Part shown: positions 11,000-22,504 of the stretch, in pieces
How positions within the stretch are numbered: the first letter of the stretch is position 1
Layout of the letters: every line of letters begins with the position of its first letter
Assembly: GCF_029784135.1 (NCBI RefSeq)
Contig: NC_073745.1
Location: 109,905,716-109,969,715, forward strand
Reading direction: 5' to 3'
DNA: 64,000 nt
Origin: Toxorhynchites rutilus septentrionalis
Taxonomy: Eukaryota; Arthropoda; Insecta; Diptera; Culicidae
The notes under the pieces: model-generated
Databases searched by the model: none
What the model saw: the letters and a program-made list of their open reading frames with translations, nothing else
What the model was told of the DNA's origin: nothing
Program-made: the position numbers and the translations under genes

Positions 11000-12390
11000 G
11001 TCCTACACGCGATCGCATTGTTAACATACAACTACGAAATTATTACCGAAATTATTACAGAACGAAACATTTCAGAAGAAGCAGAACGGCAACAAAAATC
11101 CGAATAGTGTCTATTGTGTGGTGACGGAGGAGAAACAAAAGCATCGAAACAAATTATCACCTTCGGTTTTCCATCTAATTAGACAGCCCCTAATGCTGAA
11201 AAATAACTTTCAGCGTCACTTTCAACCAGGAAACAACAATTGAAATCACGCAAATTGAATGACCGATTGAAAAAAAAAACACAAACGAGTTATTCACAAT
11301 TTATCAGTCATCCAGCTAGCCACCAGATGGCTTTCCAAATGGCATTTCTCAAGGCTGAATTGTTTGTTTTGATTTTTCAAATTGGTCTTTTTTAAGGCTA
11401 CAGGCGAATGGACGGAGAAAGCTTAAAGCCTCTATAATTCATAACAAAATCATTACACCAATAAAATCAAAACACAACCCTGAATTCACAGAAGCTTCCT
11501 TCAGCGAAAAGTGAATATAAAATTTATTTTTAGAGTGCATCGAAATTTCTCTTTAGTCGAATGTTTTAGTGGCTCTGGGGTTTGCGTTGTTTTGTAGACG
11601 CAGCTGAAGATGGTTGACTCATGATTCAATCTTTTCCTCGCGATTTTATTTGTATTTATCCCCCCTAACCGTTATCTATTTAATAACGCATAGAATCAAC
11701 AATTCGTACAATCTACATGGTATGATAAACGACGTACGTCCTATTTAATATTCCTCTACTGCTTTGATTCTGCTCTACACTATGCTTGCTTCTTGCATAT
11801 TCTGAAGATGCATTCTGTGGCGAAAAATATAGCCAAATAGAAACTTAAGTTGGCCAGGGCGAGCACAAGATGAACTTTCAAGCAGATACTCATATTTATA
11901 ATTTTTTATTAATTCAATACACCATACCTCGCTTTACAGCCGAGATACGTTCCTTGGTCGCTAAGAAAAAAGCCATATAACGAATCAATTATTCTAATAC
12001 AATTACATACAAATTCTATCGGATCAGAGCATACTTCGGTGGGAACAAAAGTTCCCCCAACTTACAAGTATTTGCAAAGCGGATTCCCCCATGAACATTG
12101 ATTTTGAAGTCTGTGTTGGGGAAACCGTAAGTCGGACCAATCAAAACGTGGCAATTAGGGCGTTTAGATAAGGCTTGACATTTTCCAGTCGTTCAGTTGT
12201 TTATCTCATGAAAAATAACATTTTATTCATGGTTATAGATGCGTAGAATTATTTCCTATCAATTGATGCAAACATCTTTCCGATCTATTAAGAAATGTAC
12301 GAGTTATAAGCATTCTAAATCTTTCATTTTTTCCTGCATATTCTGTGTTTAGGTTTTCACTTTACCCCCATATATTCCGGTTAGACATAG
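11000..12390. other. No gene seen
   Basis: AT-rich noncoding DNA without recognisable coding sequence or clear transposon ends. A stretch near 12150-12260 shares wording with 15040-15140 (AATCA.AACG, TGTTTATxxCATG, ATTTTATTxAT) and is probably part of another old repeat. Confidence 0.4.
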
Positions 12391-12394
12391 TCCC

Positions 12395-13050
12395 ACCTTA
12401 ATGTTATAATATATGTACATAAACTTTAATCGCCAAATGTGTTGCTTAACGCAAAACTCGAGAAAAGAGATGCAATGTAAATGTTACGACAGAAAAACAG
12501 AAAACATTTTCGGGGAATTTCGAAGTTTCGAAGTATGTTCTGCAGTGAAATCGTTGGAGATTTTTTTTAATCCAATTGCAATTCACGTTGACAGATTGAA
12601 CTTCACGTTCCGGTGATGTAAAAAAGGTAATGGATTCTCAGGTGGAATAACGCACTCATATATCTAAATCAATAAAAATGAATCACCAAATAAGTTCAAA
12701 ATTTGATAACGGTTTGTTTGATTTAAGTTGTTTCATCTTGTTGTGTTCCTCTTTTACGGTAGGTTCTACGGCGAGAAAAATTAATTGTTTTAATAAAATT
12801 GTTGAAAAATCTTGAAGAAATATGGGAAAATTCTGAAAAAATAATCCCCATATGTTCTACAGTGATGTTGTTGACTCAATTAAAATTCGCGTTGACAGAA
12901 TTTATTTTTGTGCTTCGTTTCTATGAATCAAAAATGGTCATGTATCCTCAAGCGAAATAACAAACTTTTATTTATTTTTTGTTATAGAGACTTTAACTTT
13001 TTGCGCTCGTAACTAATTTCCCATGAAAGAGCCGTGAGGCATAACATGTA
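12395..13050 (+). repeat. Helitron-derived modules
   Basis: 12400-12655 follows the same order of blocks as 31043-31345: GCCAAATGTGTTG, CTTAACGCAAAACTCGAGA, a TTCTGCAGTGAAAT region, and GGTGGAATAACGC. A second, shorter module from about 12660 (TATCTAAATCAATAAAAATG) to 13050 repeats the TTCTACAGTGATGTT word. These modules also flank the minisatellite downstream, so I read the interval as decayed or nested non-autonomous Helitron sequence. Confidence 0.5.
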
Positions 13051-13760
13051 AAATTATGAAAGTTGAACAAGTTTTTAGGATGCAATTTTAGGATGTTGGT
13101 TCTAGGATGCAATAAATGTTTCTATGGTGGTTAGACATTCCTCCCCCCCCCCTCTCTAAGGGGGGTTGCCATACAAATGAAACACAAATTTCTGTATTAC
13201 TCGAAAACTAATCAAGCAAACCAAACCAAATTTGGCATGTGGAGGTTTCAGGATGCAACAAATGTTTCTATGGTGGTTAGACACTCCTCCCCATCTCTAA
13301 AGTGGGGCTGCCATACAAATGAAAAACAAATTTCTGCATTACTCGAAAATGAATCAAGCAAATCAAACGAAATTTGGCATGTGGAGGTTTTAGGATGCAA
13401 TAAATGTTTCTATAGTGGTTAGACAATACTCTCTTTCTTAAAAGGGGGGCGGGTCTGCCATACAAATGAAGCATAAATTCCTGCATAACTCAAGAACTAA
13501 TCAAGAAAATAGAACCAAATTTGGCATGTGGAGATTTTAGGAGACAATAAATGTTTCTAAGGTGGTTTGACACTCCTCCCCCTCTCTACAGGAGAGGGGG
13601 GGGGGGGTCTGAATAACTCGAGAACTAATCAAGCAACTGGAATCAAATTTGGCATATAGAGGTTTTAGAGATTGATAAACGTTTCTATAATGGTTCGACA
13701 CTCCTCCCCCCTCTCCAAGGGAAGGTTGCCATACAAATGAAACACAAATGTTTGCGCTAA
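13050..13760 (+). repeat. Minisatellite, about 130-140 bp unit, Helitron-associated (array 1)
   Basis: About five degenerate copies. Each has TGCCATACAAATGAAxCACAA, an ACTCGAxAACTAATCAAGCAA word, AAATTTGGCATGTGGAGGTT, GATGCAATAAATGTTTCTAT, GGTGGTTAGACACTCCTCCC and a C-run/G-run pair. The CCCTCTCTAAGGGGGG box is a small inverted repeat at the unit junction. The same unit forms arrays at 44985-45840 and 46960-47470. Units vary in length because the G and C runs expand and a unit is partly deleted near 13600. Confidence 0.85.
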
Positions 13761-13827
13761 CGAAATTGATTTTCGTTCGAAAATGGAAATGGATTTTAAT
13801 GTGATAAAACGCACTTCTACTCCACTA

Positions 13828-14134
13828 TCGTCTTCTATCTATATAAATATGAATGGATTGCCGAATGTGTTGATGAGAGCAAAACTCGAGAGAGGAATTG
13901 TCTGATTTAGGGGTGAACTTGAACGAGAATTGTGTCTGAGATAATCGGATATTATAATGACGAGTTTTGGTAGAAGTACTAGGAAATTTATAGTAAAAGG
14001 TAATTTTAAAGGTATTTTTCTTCAATCAATGAACAATTCTGCGATTGGACCCATGAACAGCGCTTAGTAAGGAAACATGGATGTGATAACGAAAAATAAA
14101 TTTTGGGCGGGACGAAGTTTGCCGGGTCAGCTAG
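13828..14134 (+). mobile_element. Non-autonomous Helitron (3' end intact)
   Basis: It begins TCGTCTTCTATCTATATAAA after an A. It ends GCCGGGTCAGCTAG followed by T, which is the Helitron pattern of a TC start, a CTAG-type end and insertion between A and T. The GCCGGG-containing segment just before the end can form a short GC hairpin. There is no Rep/helicase frame. The same terminus closes the element at 46833-47504, and the body is shared with 45840-46140. Whether the minisatellite immediately upstream belongs to this copy is not clear. Confidence 0.6.
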
Positions 14135-14940
14135 TGTTATATAGAAATCAAACTTTTTAATTCACGAATTTTCCCTGCATTGCGACTATACTCTTATCTT
14201 CCTACGCTACTAATCTTTGGTTGATACCGAATACCGTTATCTAATATTCATAGGAGCTCCGTATTAATACGTGAACAGGTTCACTAGACATTAAATTTCG
14301 TTTGGGAAAAGTGTTACATAATTGAACAATGCAAAGGGTTAAACTACAAAGTTGATTCGCCTTGAAAATGTCCAATTAGATGACTGATCATTGAATAGTT
14401 GTGGATTTACACTCGCGGTCGTTAGCTTAGTTAGAAACGTTCGAAAGTATTCATAAAAAACCATTTTAAACTCAAACTTTTTGATCAGCCGAGATAGAAC
14501 ACATATTTGAAATGGAAAAAGTTATTTTCTTTCATAATTTTTACTTTCTGAGTGTCTTTATTCAACCCATTGTCATTTTTGCTTCAAAACAAACGGAACA
14601 CGATGCTATATGCCTCAAGGCGAATTTCAATTGGACCTAATACAATACGGGAAATCATTTTTTCGAATATTCCTTCACTTTTTCAATGTCGCATGTATTT
14701 GCATTTACAATTTGCATGAACTTTTCTTAGGTGAAGATGAATATAACAAAAAAGACAACTTTAATCGAACGATCAGAACGTGGAAACACATTGAACACAA
14801 CTGCTACCATATACAATTTTATACTTACACTTGTGCTAAACGTTTCACAATGCGTAATCAGTCATTGATATGAAATTTCGCGAAGCAACCAAAGCTCCAA
14901 ATTTATATTTTATTTGCTGGAATTAATCGTGTCGCTCACC
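14135..14940. other. No gene seen
   Basis: AT-rich noncoding interval. One 87-codon frame (14610-14873) has no recognisable feature. Confidence 0.4.
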
Positions 14941-15039
14941 TCATTTGCAATACAAAAATGACCCCAACTGGCATATATCTGCAATGCCGATTTCCCCAGG
15001 CACCTTGGTTTTGATTACTATTGCGAATCGCCCAATCAG

Positions 15040-15350
15040 AACGCATGATTTCCATAGTTTGAGATTTTTATATTGTTTGATAGTAAGTTTTATAAAATAT
15101 ATTATTTTATTAATTTTCACTGTGATGAATTGTTATGGAGTCCACAAATCGATTGATGCAAAACTCTCGTAAATCTATCAGGAAACGACTGAGCAATAAT
15201 TGTGAGTACAAGAGGAAGCTTTCATTTTCGATTCTGACCTATCAGAACGCGGTATTTTCGTTTGGGTAACGGTTGAGATTTTTCAATTGTTGGATAGTCA
15301 GTTTCATAACATATATTATTTTATTCAATGTCAAAAGTTGTTATGACCTT
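15040..15350 (+). repeat. Two diverged direct repeats (about 100 bp each)
   Basis: 15045-15140 and 15245-15345 share, in order, AATCAGAACGC/TATCAGAACGC, GAGATTTTT, TTGTTxGATAGT, a TTATAAAATATATTATTTTA-like block, and TGTTATG. A weaker relative lies near 12160-12260. This is an old repeat duplicated locally; no coding content. Confidence 0.5.
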
Positions 15351-15356
15351 GCAACA

Positions 15357-15475
15357 ATTTCCCTATATCCCATTCTTTTCCTGAAAAAATATGTCACCCT
15401 TCTAAACTCGAGTCCACCGCGAGTAATCGGTTTTCCACCTTACTAACCGTAGAGTTAAGAAAATTGTTTATATAT
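15357..15475 (+). mobile_element. 3'-UTR fragment of the I-clade LINE family
   Basis: It matches the 3' untranslated region of the LINE at 30605-30740: CCCTATATCCC, TTCCTGAAAAAATAT, CACCCTTCTAAACTCGAG, CCGCGAGTAATCGGTT, and TTxACTAACxxTAGAxTTAA, ending in TTATATATGG. No ORF2 part and no A-tail are attached. It is a short, decayed fragment of a 5'-truncated copy. Confidence 0.8.
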
Positions 15476-16690
15476 GGTTTTCAAAATATATTTAAGAATT
15501 CGACTGAGCATATTACGTTTGAAATTGGACAATTGGCGATCGATCTTCGTTTTTCAATTTGTTTCCCCAAAAATGATCCCGAAAGACGTGATCTCACGTC
15601 AAAAAAAGCTGGCATCTCTGTTCGCGGCAGCATGAAATGCACTGCGCTCGTCGCCGCCGGCGAGGCAGTCAGCTCACCCAACCAACAAACCGTGAAAATC
15701 CTAATGAGCGGAGTGGTTCCCATTGTTATGAATAATTAATTATGCAAATTCGCGTTTCATATCGTCGGAGTAATGGGGGTAACATTCGAACATATGTTCA
15801 TCGGCGCGATAGCATCATCGGAATGTGCCTACGCGTTGACTTTCAAGTGGGATCATCGTTTTCCCACCGAAAAAAAACATAAGAATCTGCGATCCGATCG
15901 ACCGCGCCGCAAAAAATGGAATTGCGTTTCGACCGATGAGTGTATGTGTGTGTGGCATTGAGCTGACATATGACAAAGTCACCGATTATGACTCGGATGA
16001 CCTAGAGTCTCTTTTTTGGGGGGTTTAAAATTCAAGCAGACGAAAAATTGCATCCTACATCGGGCGCCGCCCGTTTCGCTGGTGGGTGGGATCAGCCGAT
16101 GGGAAATGAGAAACAGCACATTGTTTTCGTATCCATCCATCCCACACCCTCCGCGCATCTGAGGCCGCATGATGCGGCGTGAATCAAAAATGTATAAATA
16201 GACGCGTAATGCGCTCTGCTTCTCTTGAAAGCAGCTCGTAAATCTTTGTTTTTTTCTCGAGCCGAGAGAAAATTTTGTTGTACCCACGGGGGTCTTCATG
16301 TGCGCGCCGAGCCGCTTCCCTAAGACACACGGAGTAATGAAACCGATGGGGCAGAGGAGCGCGAAGATTCAGTGACCGCTATGCGAAGTATTTTTTCGTA
16401 ATTTACTGTTTAGGGGGGCAGTGTTTATCAAATAAACACAGACGCGCTCGGTGAAAAATTTGCAAACAACGGGATGCCGGATAGCATGGCTGATTAAAAA
16501 GAGAGAGAACTCTTTCGGAGAACTGCTGGATTGGATCGGTGTGTGAACCAAAACAAGTGGTTGTTTTGACCTCGTTTTGGGGAATCTACCAATGGGATTA
16601 GAGGTGATCGCGGCAAGGAGTTATCTCTACAAATTCCCACCAAGTCGTTACTAATCTCCGTGGGGAAATAAGACACTGAGTAAAGTTCGA
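15476..16690. other. GC-richer island with a candidate promoter
   Basis: This interval is higher in GC and CpG than its flanks, with overlapping chance-like frames on both strands (up to 106 codons). It includes short dyads such as GCCGCATGATGCGGC near 16165. No domain is recognisable. Together with the TATA-like element at 16193 it could be the start region of a transcription unit, but nothing coding supports that. Confidence 0.25.
16193..16200 (+). promoter_or_regulatory. TATA-box-like TATAAATA
   Basis: A consensus TATA element in a GC-rich surround (GCGGCG upstream, ACGCGTAATGCGC downstream). That contrast is unusual in this AT-rich window. A start site would be expected about 30 bases on, near 16222-16232. 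No initiator I would trust and no downstream gene is visible, so this is a weak call. Confidence 0.2.
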
Positions 16691-17930
16691 ATCATTTAAT
16701 ATCTGGACGCATTGTTTATTTTGCTACAGCGGGGCTACACTTAACTATCAACTATCAAATTAGCAATTGATTAACATCAGTGCATCTAAAATGTGCAGTG
16801 CCAAAAATAGAACTTCGAAAGAAAAGAAGATTCCGATGATCTGAAAGCTTTCCAAGGCTTAGATTGCCTGATGACTTTCAAATTTAATTTCCTCCAGACC
16901 CACTCTAAACTTTCTTACTAATCTGGAAGCTGTGAGCAAAGAGCAAGATGAACAATTCCATTAGTATTGATGGAAAGAAGATACCGGGTAAGATAGAGCA
17001 TTACAATGATGACTGACTACTGTCGGATGCTTCAGAGAGACCTTCCGAATGCTATTCACAATCTTAAATGTATCATAATAGCGTAAACGATTTTTCATTT
17101 TTATATTTTTATCATTTATTCATTTACTTTGAAACGATCTAAATGATTAAAAACGAGATATATTATAGTCTTTTGGATTCGATGCAAAAAATATTTAAAA
17201 TATTTGCTTCAAAAATTCAGTCAAACTGGACACAAATTTTCTTCCCCGTTATTTTAGTTAAATTTTACGAATATTCTTTGGAATTTTCATTAAATTACAG
17301 AATGATTAAGCCGCATGACCCAAAGAATCCAGATCTCTCTCACGATCAACATTTGAACAATTTCCAAACCTAGGAGTCGGCTTTAAGTGCCGTACTCACT
17401 GAGGGCGTCAGTTATTATCAACTTTTTCAGAAAATAATGTATGATTAATCCTTCTTCTGTTTTTTTTTAAAGCAAAAGCATATATTTGTTGACCACCCTG
17501 TGCATATTTATAAACAGTAGTTGATCACAATCTTGTACGCATTTAGAAAGCAGTACAATTTGATAACAGATTCCCTATTTTAGGGATATTGGAACCTCGC
17601 GGTCTGTGTAGTGTTAATGTACAAATTTATGAACGATTCAAATGCTCGTTCTGATTCATTTCGAGCAATAGCATTCAACGCCTCGGTAGAAGCGATCGTT
17701 CGATAAATCGATTGATAGGCTATTGACCGCAAACAAAACTATTATTATTTGAACGATTACTTCTAAACTAACAATCGAAGCGAAAGAATAATTTGCGTAG
17801 ATAAATTTAAGCAATTCCATCGTAAACTAGCCGAAAACAGCCGATTTAGATCCACTCGATTTTTTTTTCAAACATTATACATGAGGGGGCTGCTAGACAA
17901 AATTGCAATTGCATTATCATTTAATCAATC
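16691..17930. other. No gene seen
   Basis: AT-rich noncoding DNA. The only frame above 70 codons (17143-17373) has no recognisable content. Confidence 0.4.
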
Positions 17931-17934
17931 TAGG

Positions 17935-18190
17935 GGGTCTTCGTAACCACATTGGTTGCGCGTTCGCTTACTGAGCGAACGACCGTGAGCTGTTAAATAC
18001 ACAACAATGATCATATCAAGTGTCTCCGCAGTCCGGTCTGCTCAACAATGGAAGAAAAGAAGGAATACTCTTACGCCTAAAGATGGCTAATGTGTAATTT
18101 ACAATTTATAGAAATCATAAACATGTAACACGTACACGATTAAACCTAGCTCTGTTACAGCTGAAATGCTAATGAGCCTATGGAAACTCG
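17935..18190 (+). mobile_element. tRNA-derived SINE, Feilai-like (copy 1)
   Basis: The 5' part (GGTCTTCGTAACCACATTGG, then GCGCGTTCGCTTACTGAGCG) resembles a tRNA-derived head. The body shares TGTCTCCGCxGTCCGGTCTGC, CTTACGCCTAAAGATGGCTA, TGTGTAATTTACAATTTxTA and CTCTGTTACAGCTxAAATGC with 44465-44866. It ends CTAATGAGCCTA. A central segment is missing relative to the copies at 35768 and 44465. The name Feilai (a known Aedes SINE) is my best guess from architecture. Confidence 0.65.
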
Positions 18191-18850
18191 AAAACAACTG
18201 TCTGATTCAAATATAGTGTTCGACAAAGCTTATGAAATTATTAAATGAAGTAACTGCTGAAAAAAACTCAAGAATTGAATTCATTATATGAACATACTTT
18301 TATCTTTTATCTTCTTATCTCAAATACTCTCTCATATATAGTATTATTAGAAAGCTATTCTAATTTAACAATATATGGAGCGTAGTAGTGCCCTGTCGGA
18401 CTCACCGAAATAGAGATATAAATTGTTAAAATTTGATTATTTTTTTTGAATTTTCATTACATAAAATTGGTTACAACCAGTGATGGTAACCTTGCTAATT
18501 TTTTAGGAATTCCCAGACTTTTTGGCACGTTCCCTGATCACTCCATTTTGCCTGATTTTTCTTAAAATAATGCTTATTCTTTCCGATTTTTATATTTTTT
18601 ACATTCATAATAACTTACATAAAAATCTTTCTTGTCTTGTATACTTTTACTCTTTCTTGTTTTTGCCTTATATTTCTGCGTATTGTCTACTATCTATTGA
18701 TTTCTAAACGATTCGCATTATCGAACTGTGTCGATGTTTACTAGTTGAAAGTTGGCGTGAAAGAAAGATACTTTATCAGACTGACATGCCTGAAGGCAGT
18801 TTCAAATGGTTATATTTTGAATGCATATAATTACTTGATGTTTTTGAATG
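18191..18850. other. No gene seen
   Basis: AT-rich noncoding DNA. A short stretch near 18505-18560 (AATTCCCAGACTTTTTGGCA then TTCCCTGATCAC) resembles a repeat motif common in arthropod DNA transposon remnants, but it is too short to classify. Confidence 0.35.
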
Positions 18851-18852
18851 CT

Positions 18853-19245
18853 TCAATTAACATCTAATAACATCGACTCACTTCATAATCGCAATGAAAA
18901 TGCCGTTCTGAAGCAAATCGTGACAGGTGATGAAAATACATGATATTGAATAACAGAAATTCGGGATAAGCGAAATGAACAGCCATTAACAGTAAGCTAA
19001 TCCCCAAAGCCGATCTTCTCCCGAAAAGGCATATTCTGGGTGTGATGGGATTGGAAAGGATTTCTGCTTTATGAGCTTTTACCAAGCAATCAGTCGAGTA
19101 CCACGAGTACTGCTCGCAACCGGACAAATTAAAAACAGAGATCCAGCATACACTTCCAGAATTACTTAATGTGATAGGGATCGTGTTTCTTCAGGGAAAC
19201 TCCAAACTTCATATCTTTCCGACGACAAGACAAACTATTTTGTAG
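18853..19245 (+). pseudogene. mariner transposase pseudogene, central part
   Basis: Three-frame reading recovers mariner landmarks in order. There is a stretch ending LKQIVTGDEN (the first catalytic Asp region, normally VTGDEKW), then RNEQPLT, then IFWV-WDWKGFLLYELLPSNQ (normally LCIWWDWKGVLYYELLPxNQ), and finally FLQGNSKLH where functional elements have FHQDNARPH. The second catalytic Asp is therefore Gly. Several stops and frameshifts occur, and neither the helix-turn-helix region nor the terminal repeats are visible. It is an inactive relic, more decayed than the mariners at 31 and 53 kb. Confidence 0.75.
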
Positions 19246-19483
19246 TCTGTCTGGCTGGCATTTTTTCAAGTTCTGTGCAAATTTGGTATTTTCTGGTTAA
19301 AACAGGTATGACATGGAAGAAAATTCACTGGAAAATTTCACAATATCTTGTAACAAAACAATGACGCACCCCTTGTTATTGGTGTTGCGTTATGTCGACC
19401 CTATTTACACGAGCCATTTATGTTCGATTTAAGCTGTGCTTCAGTTACTTATCGTTGAAGAAAGTGTTGGAACTTGATAAAAT

Positions 19484-20270
19484 TATGGCTGGTAAACAAA
19501 TTTAAATTCCCATCCGAAACTTGGCGGTAAAAGACTGTAAAGACAACGGAAAATTGCTGCAAAATATAGTATCGATCGTGGTGCTGTACAGGAAATTTAG
19601 GAAAGTACCAGAAGCTTGGATCTGTGGCAGACAGAACGTGTAGAGGAGGTGTGTTCGCGTGTTCGCTTGAAAACTACCATGTACCAGTTCCGGGATCTTT
19701 TTGGAAACGTATTTTGTGGACTGACGAATAGAAGTTCCAGATTTTCAATCAAAAACGACGAGTAAGAGTTTGAAGAAAATCAGGTGAAGCGCTACAAGAT
19801 CGTCATCTACAACCTACGGTGGTGGAAACATCATGGTCTGAAGCTTCTTTACCTGGGCCGGAGTAGCAAACTTGGTTCAAATAAACCGCATAATAACAGC
19901 TGACGCCTATATTGACACCATCAATGAAAAAATCGATAAATCCGTTGCAAAAAACCGATGTAGGCAGACTTCATTTTCCAATAGGAAAACGATTCTAAAT
20001 TTACTGCCAAAAAACGATGGCTTTTTCAAGTCTAAGCCGATGAAAGTTCTGAAATGGTACACTTAAAGACCGTATTTGAACCCTTTTTCAATAGCTTTTG
20101 GCTATTCTGGACAAAAAGGTGGACAAAACTGGCGTAACGAACAAGGACACGTACTTCACAGCATCATCGAGAGCCTGAAAACATATTCACGAACAGAATC
20201 TGAAGAATTTGGTGGAGGGCATGCCCAAACGTCTTCAGTCACAGTGTTGAAAGCTGACTACCGGCAGTAG
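19484..20270 (+). pseudogene. Tc1-like transposase pseudogene
   Basis: The reading starts at an ATG (MAGKQI, then IRNLAVKDCKDNGK, like the Tc1 paired-type N-terminus). It continues with FWKRILWTDE then a stop then KFQIFNQKRRVRV (the first catalytic region, normally LWSDESKFxLF). Next come HGGNIMVWSFFTWAGVANL and a region where the Asp-containing FQQDNDPKHTA motif is scrambled. The end reads MKVLKWYT-stop-RPYLNP (normally VLxWPAQSPDLNPIE) and pieces of KVDKTGVTNKDTYF and MPKRLQSV. At least four frameshifts and several stops are needed. The length matches a full Tc1 transposase of about 340 residues. No terminal repeats were found. Confidence 0.8.
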
Positions 20271-20279
20271 ATTTCTTCA

Positions 20280-22500
20280 TTGACGCGGGAAGATAGAACC
20301 GAATCGGAATGAACATTTGCAACAAAACTTGCGATCAATGAAGATTGAGGACAATGTGTGAACATCACAGGTATCCAAGGTGTTGCTTTTGTCTGACCGT
20401 TGGGGCTATGTCCAGACGAGCAAAGTTTCCCTAAAACAAGATCTTATCGCTTCGAACACAATTCACATTCCCAATCAAAAGCTACCGTTGGAGCGCAAAT
20501 CCATTGTTCGATACCGTGCCGATAACAGATACGATGTCGACAGATAACAGACGACAGTGCACTGATAAATCGCTATTGGCGGGGAAGCCTCTGGGACAAT
20601 TATCCACAAAAAACCACACACAGAGAGAGGGAACCGGCAGCGAACAAAACAAGTAAACATTCATCCGAGTGTGCATCATCCGCGCAATTGCTACCGATAT
20701 GTGAAAAGTTTATGGCACCCAGAGCAGCGCTCAAGTACCTTTTCGGTTGGCCACTTTTCCCCATCAATAAATCGATTTAATCCAAACTCCCTTCCCTTAG
20801 GTCTCAATCCGCCGATTACCTCAAATAGTACGAAGTCCGATGACTGCCTCAAGTAGGAACTTATACTGCTCCTCGGATAAGTTTCCACGGTGTGAACCAG
20901 GGCCACCCCGCTGCCCGCTTTTCCTCGTCCTTCTCCTCGGTGATTTTCTGTTATCCTGGTGGTAACTGGTCACAGTTGAATAGCACACACAAAACTTGTC
21001 ACCCCGCGCGTTTGCGTCTGTTCCGTATTGCGAACGCACGTTTTAAGTATATATGCACACAACTGTTGTTTTATTGCTCGTAGGGTTGTTTGCGTCACTG
21101 GCGGTTCTTGACGCTTGTGTTCTCGATATCGATTCTAATGAATCCCGAGCGTGCCCAATCACTGCCGTCGTAATCCTATCGTCACTGATCGGATCGGTAT
21201 CACATTTGTTTTACATACTATCGCTTTCCTGCTAATAGCACCAATCAGAGCAACATATTTCGTGAACACACCGTCGAACCGCACCGTAACAAGACGGGCG
21301 GTGGGTAATAAAATCGGAATATTCGGGGCAAGGTTGAAATTTCTGCTACCCGTTTCTCCCTGCCTGTACTGTATTAGACACAAACACAGCCCTCCTCACA
21401 AGCAATGATGAGGGGCTTGCGTACTTCGGCAAGTAGGCAAGCACAAAACACAATACACAACGCACGCACTTTACGGCACAAAATGTGTGTGACACTGACA
21501 CAGAGAGCGTTATTGAGCCGAATATTGTTTTCTTCAATCTTTGTTGACATTCACTGCGTTACGCTAACGCGAACTGTTTCTCTCCTACCCCACGCGCGAG
21601 GAGCGACGGAGCGGTTGGTAGTTGTATTCCGGCTCGATTCTGCTAACGTAATTCAAACCTTCAATTGTCACTCCTTCCACATTCGAATCAATCACAATAT
21701 CGCATACCACACGGAATCAGAGCGACATTACTTTTCTTCGTTTCTCGGTTTCTTTGTGCTCGCACTTCGCTTTGAATTTATTCACACAGTTGGAGTGGTT
21801 CACCGTCACACATTACAATGCGTCCGCACAAATCTCCATTCTTATCGGATATCACCAGCAAATCATTGTTGTTCCGTTGGAACTGTTCTCCACGCAAACC
21901 AAAAAATATAGCCACCTTTAATCCGCCATATCACTGTGACCAAATATGTCTATCACCACCGTAGAAATAATCGAGCGAGTCACGAGAAACTCACATCCAC
22001 GCGGCAAAACGATCAAAACTCAACTAAACTCAACAGCGGTAAGCATCGAACTGTTTCTTCGAACAGTGAGGGAATACTTTCGGACGAGCGCTCTCCCGCT
22101 CACGCTTTTTAATTGTGTCTCTCTCTTTTCCTTCGTTCTAGTGCGTTCAGCACTCCGCGTGCGGTGAGAGAGTATGTTGTGAGGCGAGAGAAGGAATCAT
22201 AATAATGGAAGCTCTCGCAAAAAAGGGCCGCATCAGAGATGCTAGTTCTACAGAAAAATCAGTTTTTAATTATATTTTTGAAGATCCAGCTTTTTTTTTT
22301 TGATTTTACGGATATACAGATCCGTAGGACAATTTTGCGGAATTTAGTACATTTATCTACGAAGTTATGAGTTTTATTTTATTTTCAGTGCTCGTTGTTT
22401 CGTTCTCTACAAAATCAAAGTACGTGGTCGAGTCAGTCACAATTTGGTTAATGTTTCTTCAACCCTTTCTTCGTTAGAATTGAAAGGATTTTTAAAAGTT
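20280..22500. other. GC-richer island, no recognised gene
   Basis: From about 20480 to 22210 the DNA is GC-richer and contains many chance-like frames on both strands, the longest 168 codons at 21405-21911. GAGAG/CTCTC words cluster at 22085-22215, a composition seen at insect promoters. A frame at 21053 starts with a hydrophobic, signal-peptide-like stretch (MHTTVVLLLVGLFASLAVLD), but the rest is short and unremarkable. I cannot support a gene; a regulatory or untranslated-exon role is possible. Confidence 0.3.
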
Positions 22501-22504
22501 ATTC

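Noticed and set aside
13050..13760. Regular repeats with spacers, CRISPR-like at first glance
   Set aside because: The repeats are long (over 100 bases), degenerate and contiguous with no unique spacers. They occur in a eukaryotic Helitron setting, so they are a minisatellite.
21053..21235. Small secreted peptide with signal-like N-terminus
   Set aside because: The hydrophobic start is suggestive, but the remainder is another hydrophobic run. There is no cleavage-site context, Kozak or homologue I recognise.
21405..21911. 168-codon open frame as a host gene
   Set aside because: No recognisable domain and unusual residue content (many His, Arg and Thr) typical of noncoding translation.
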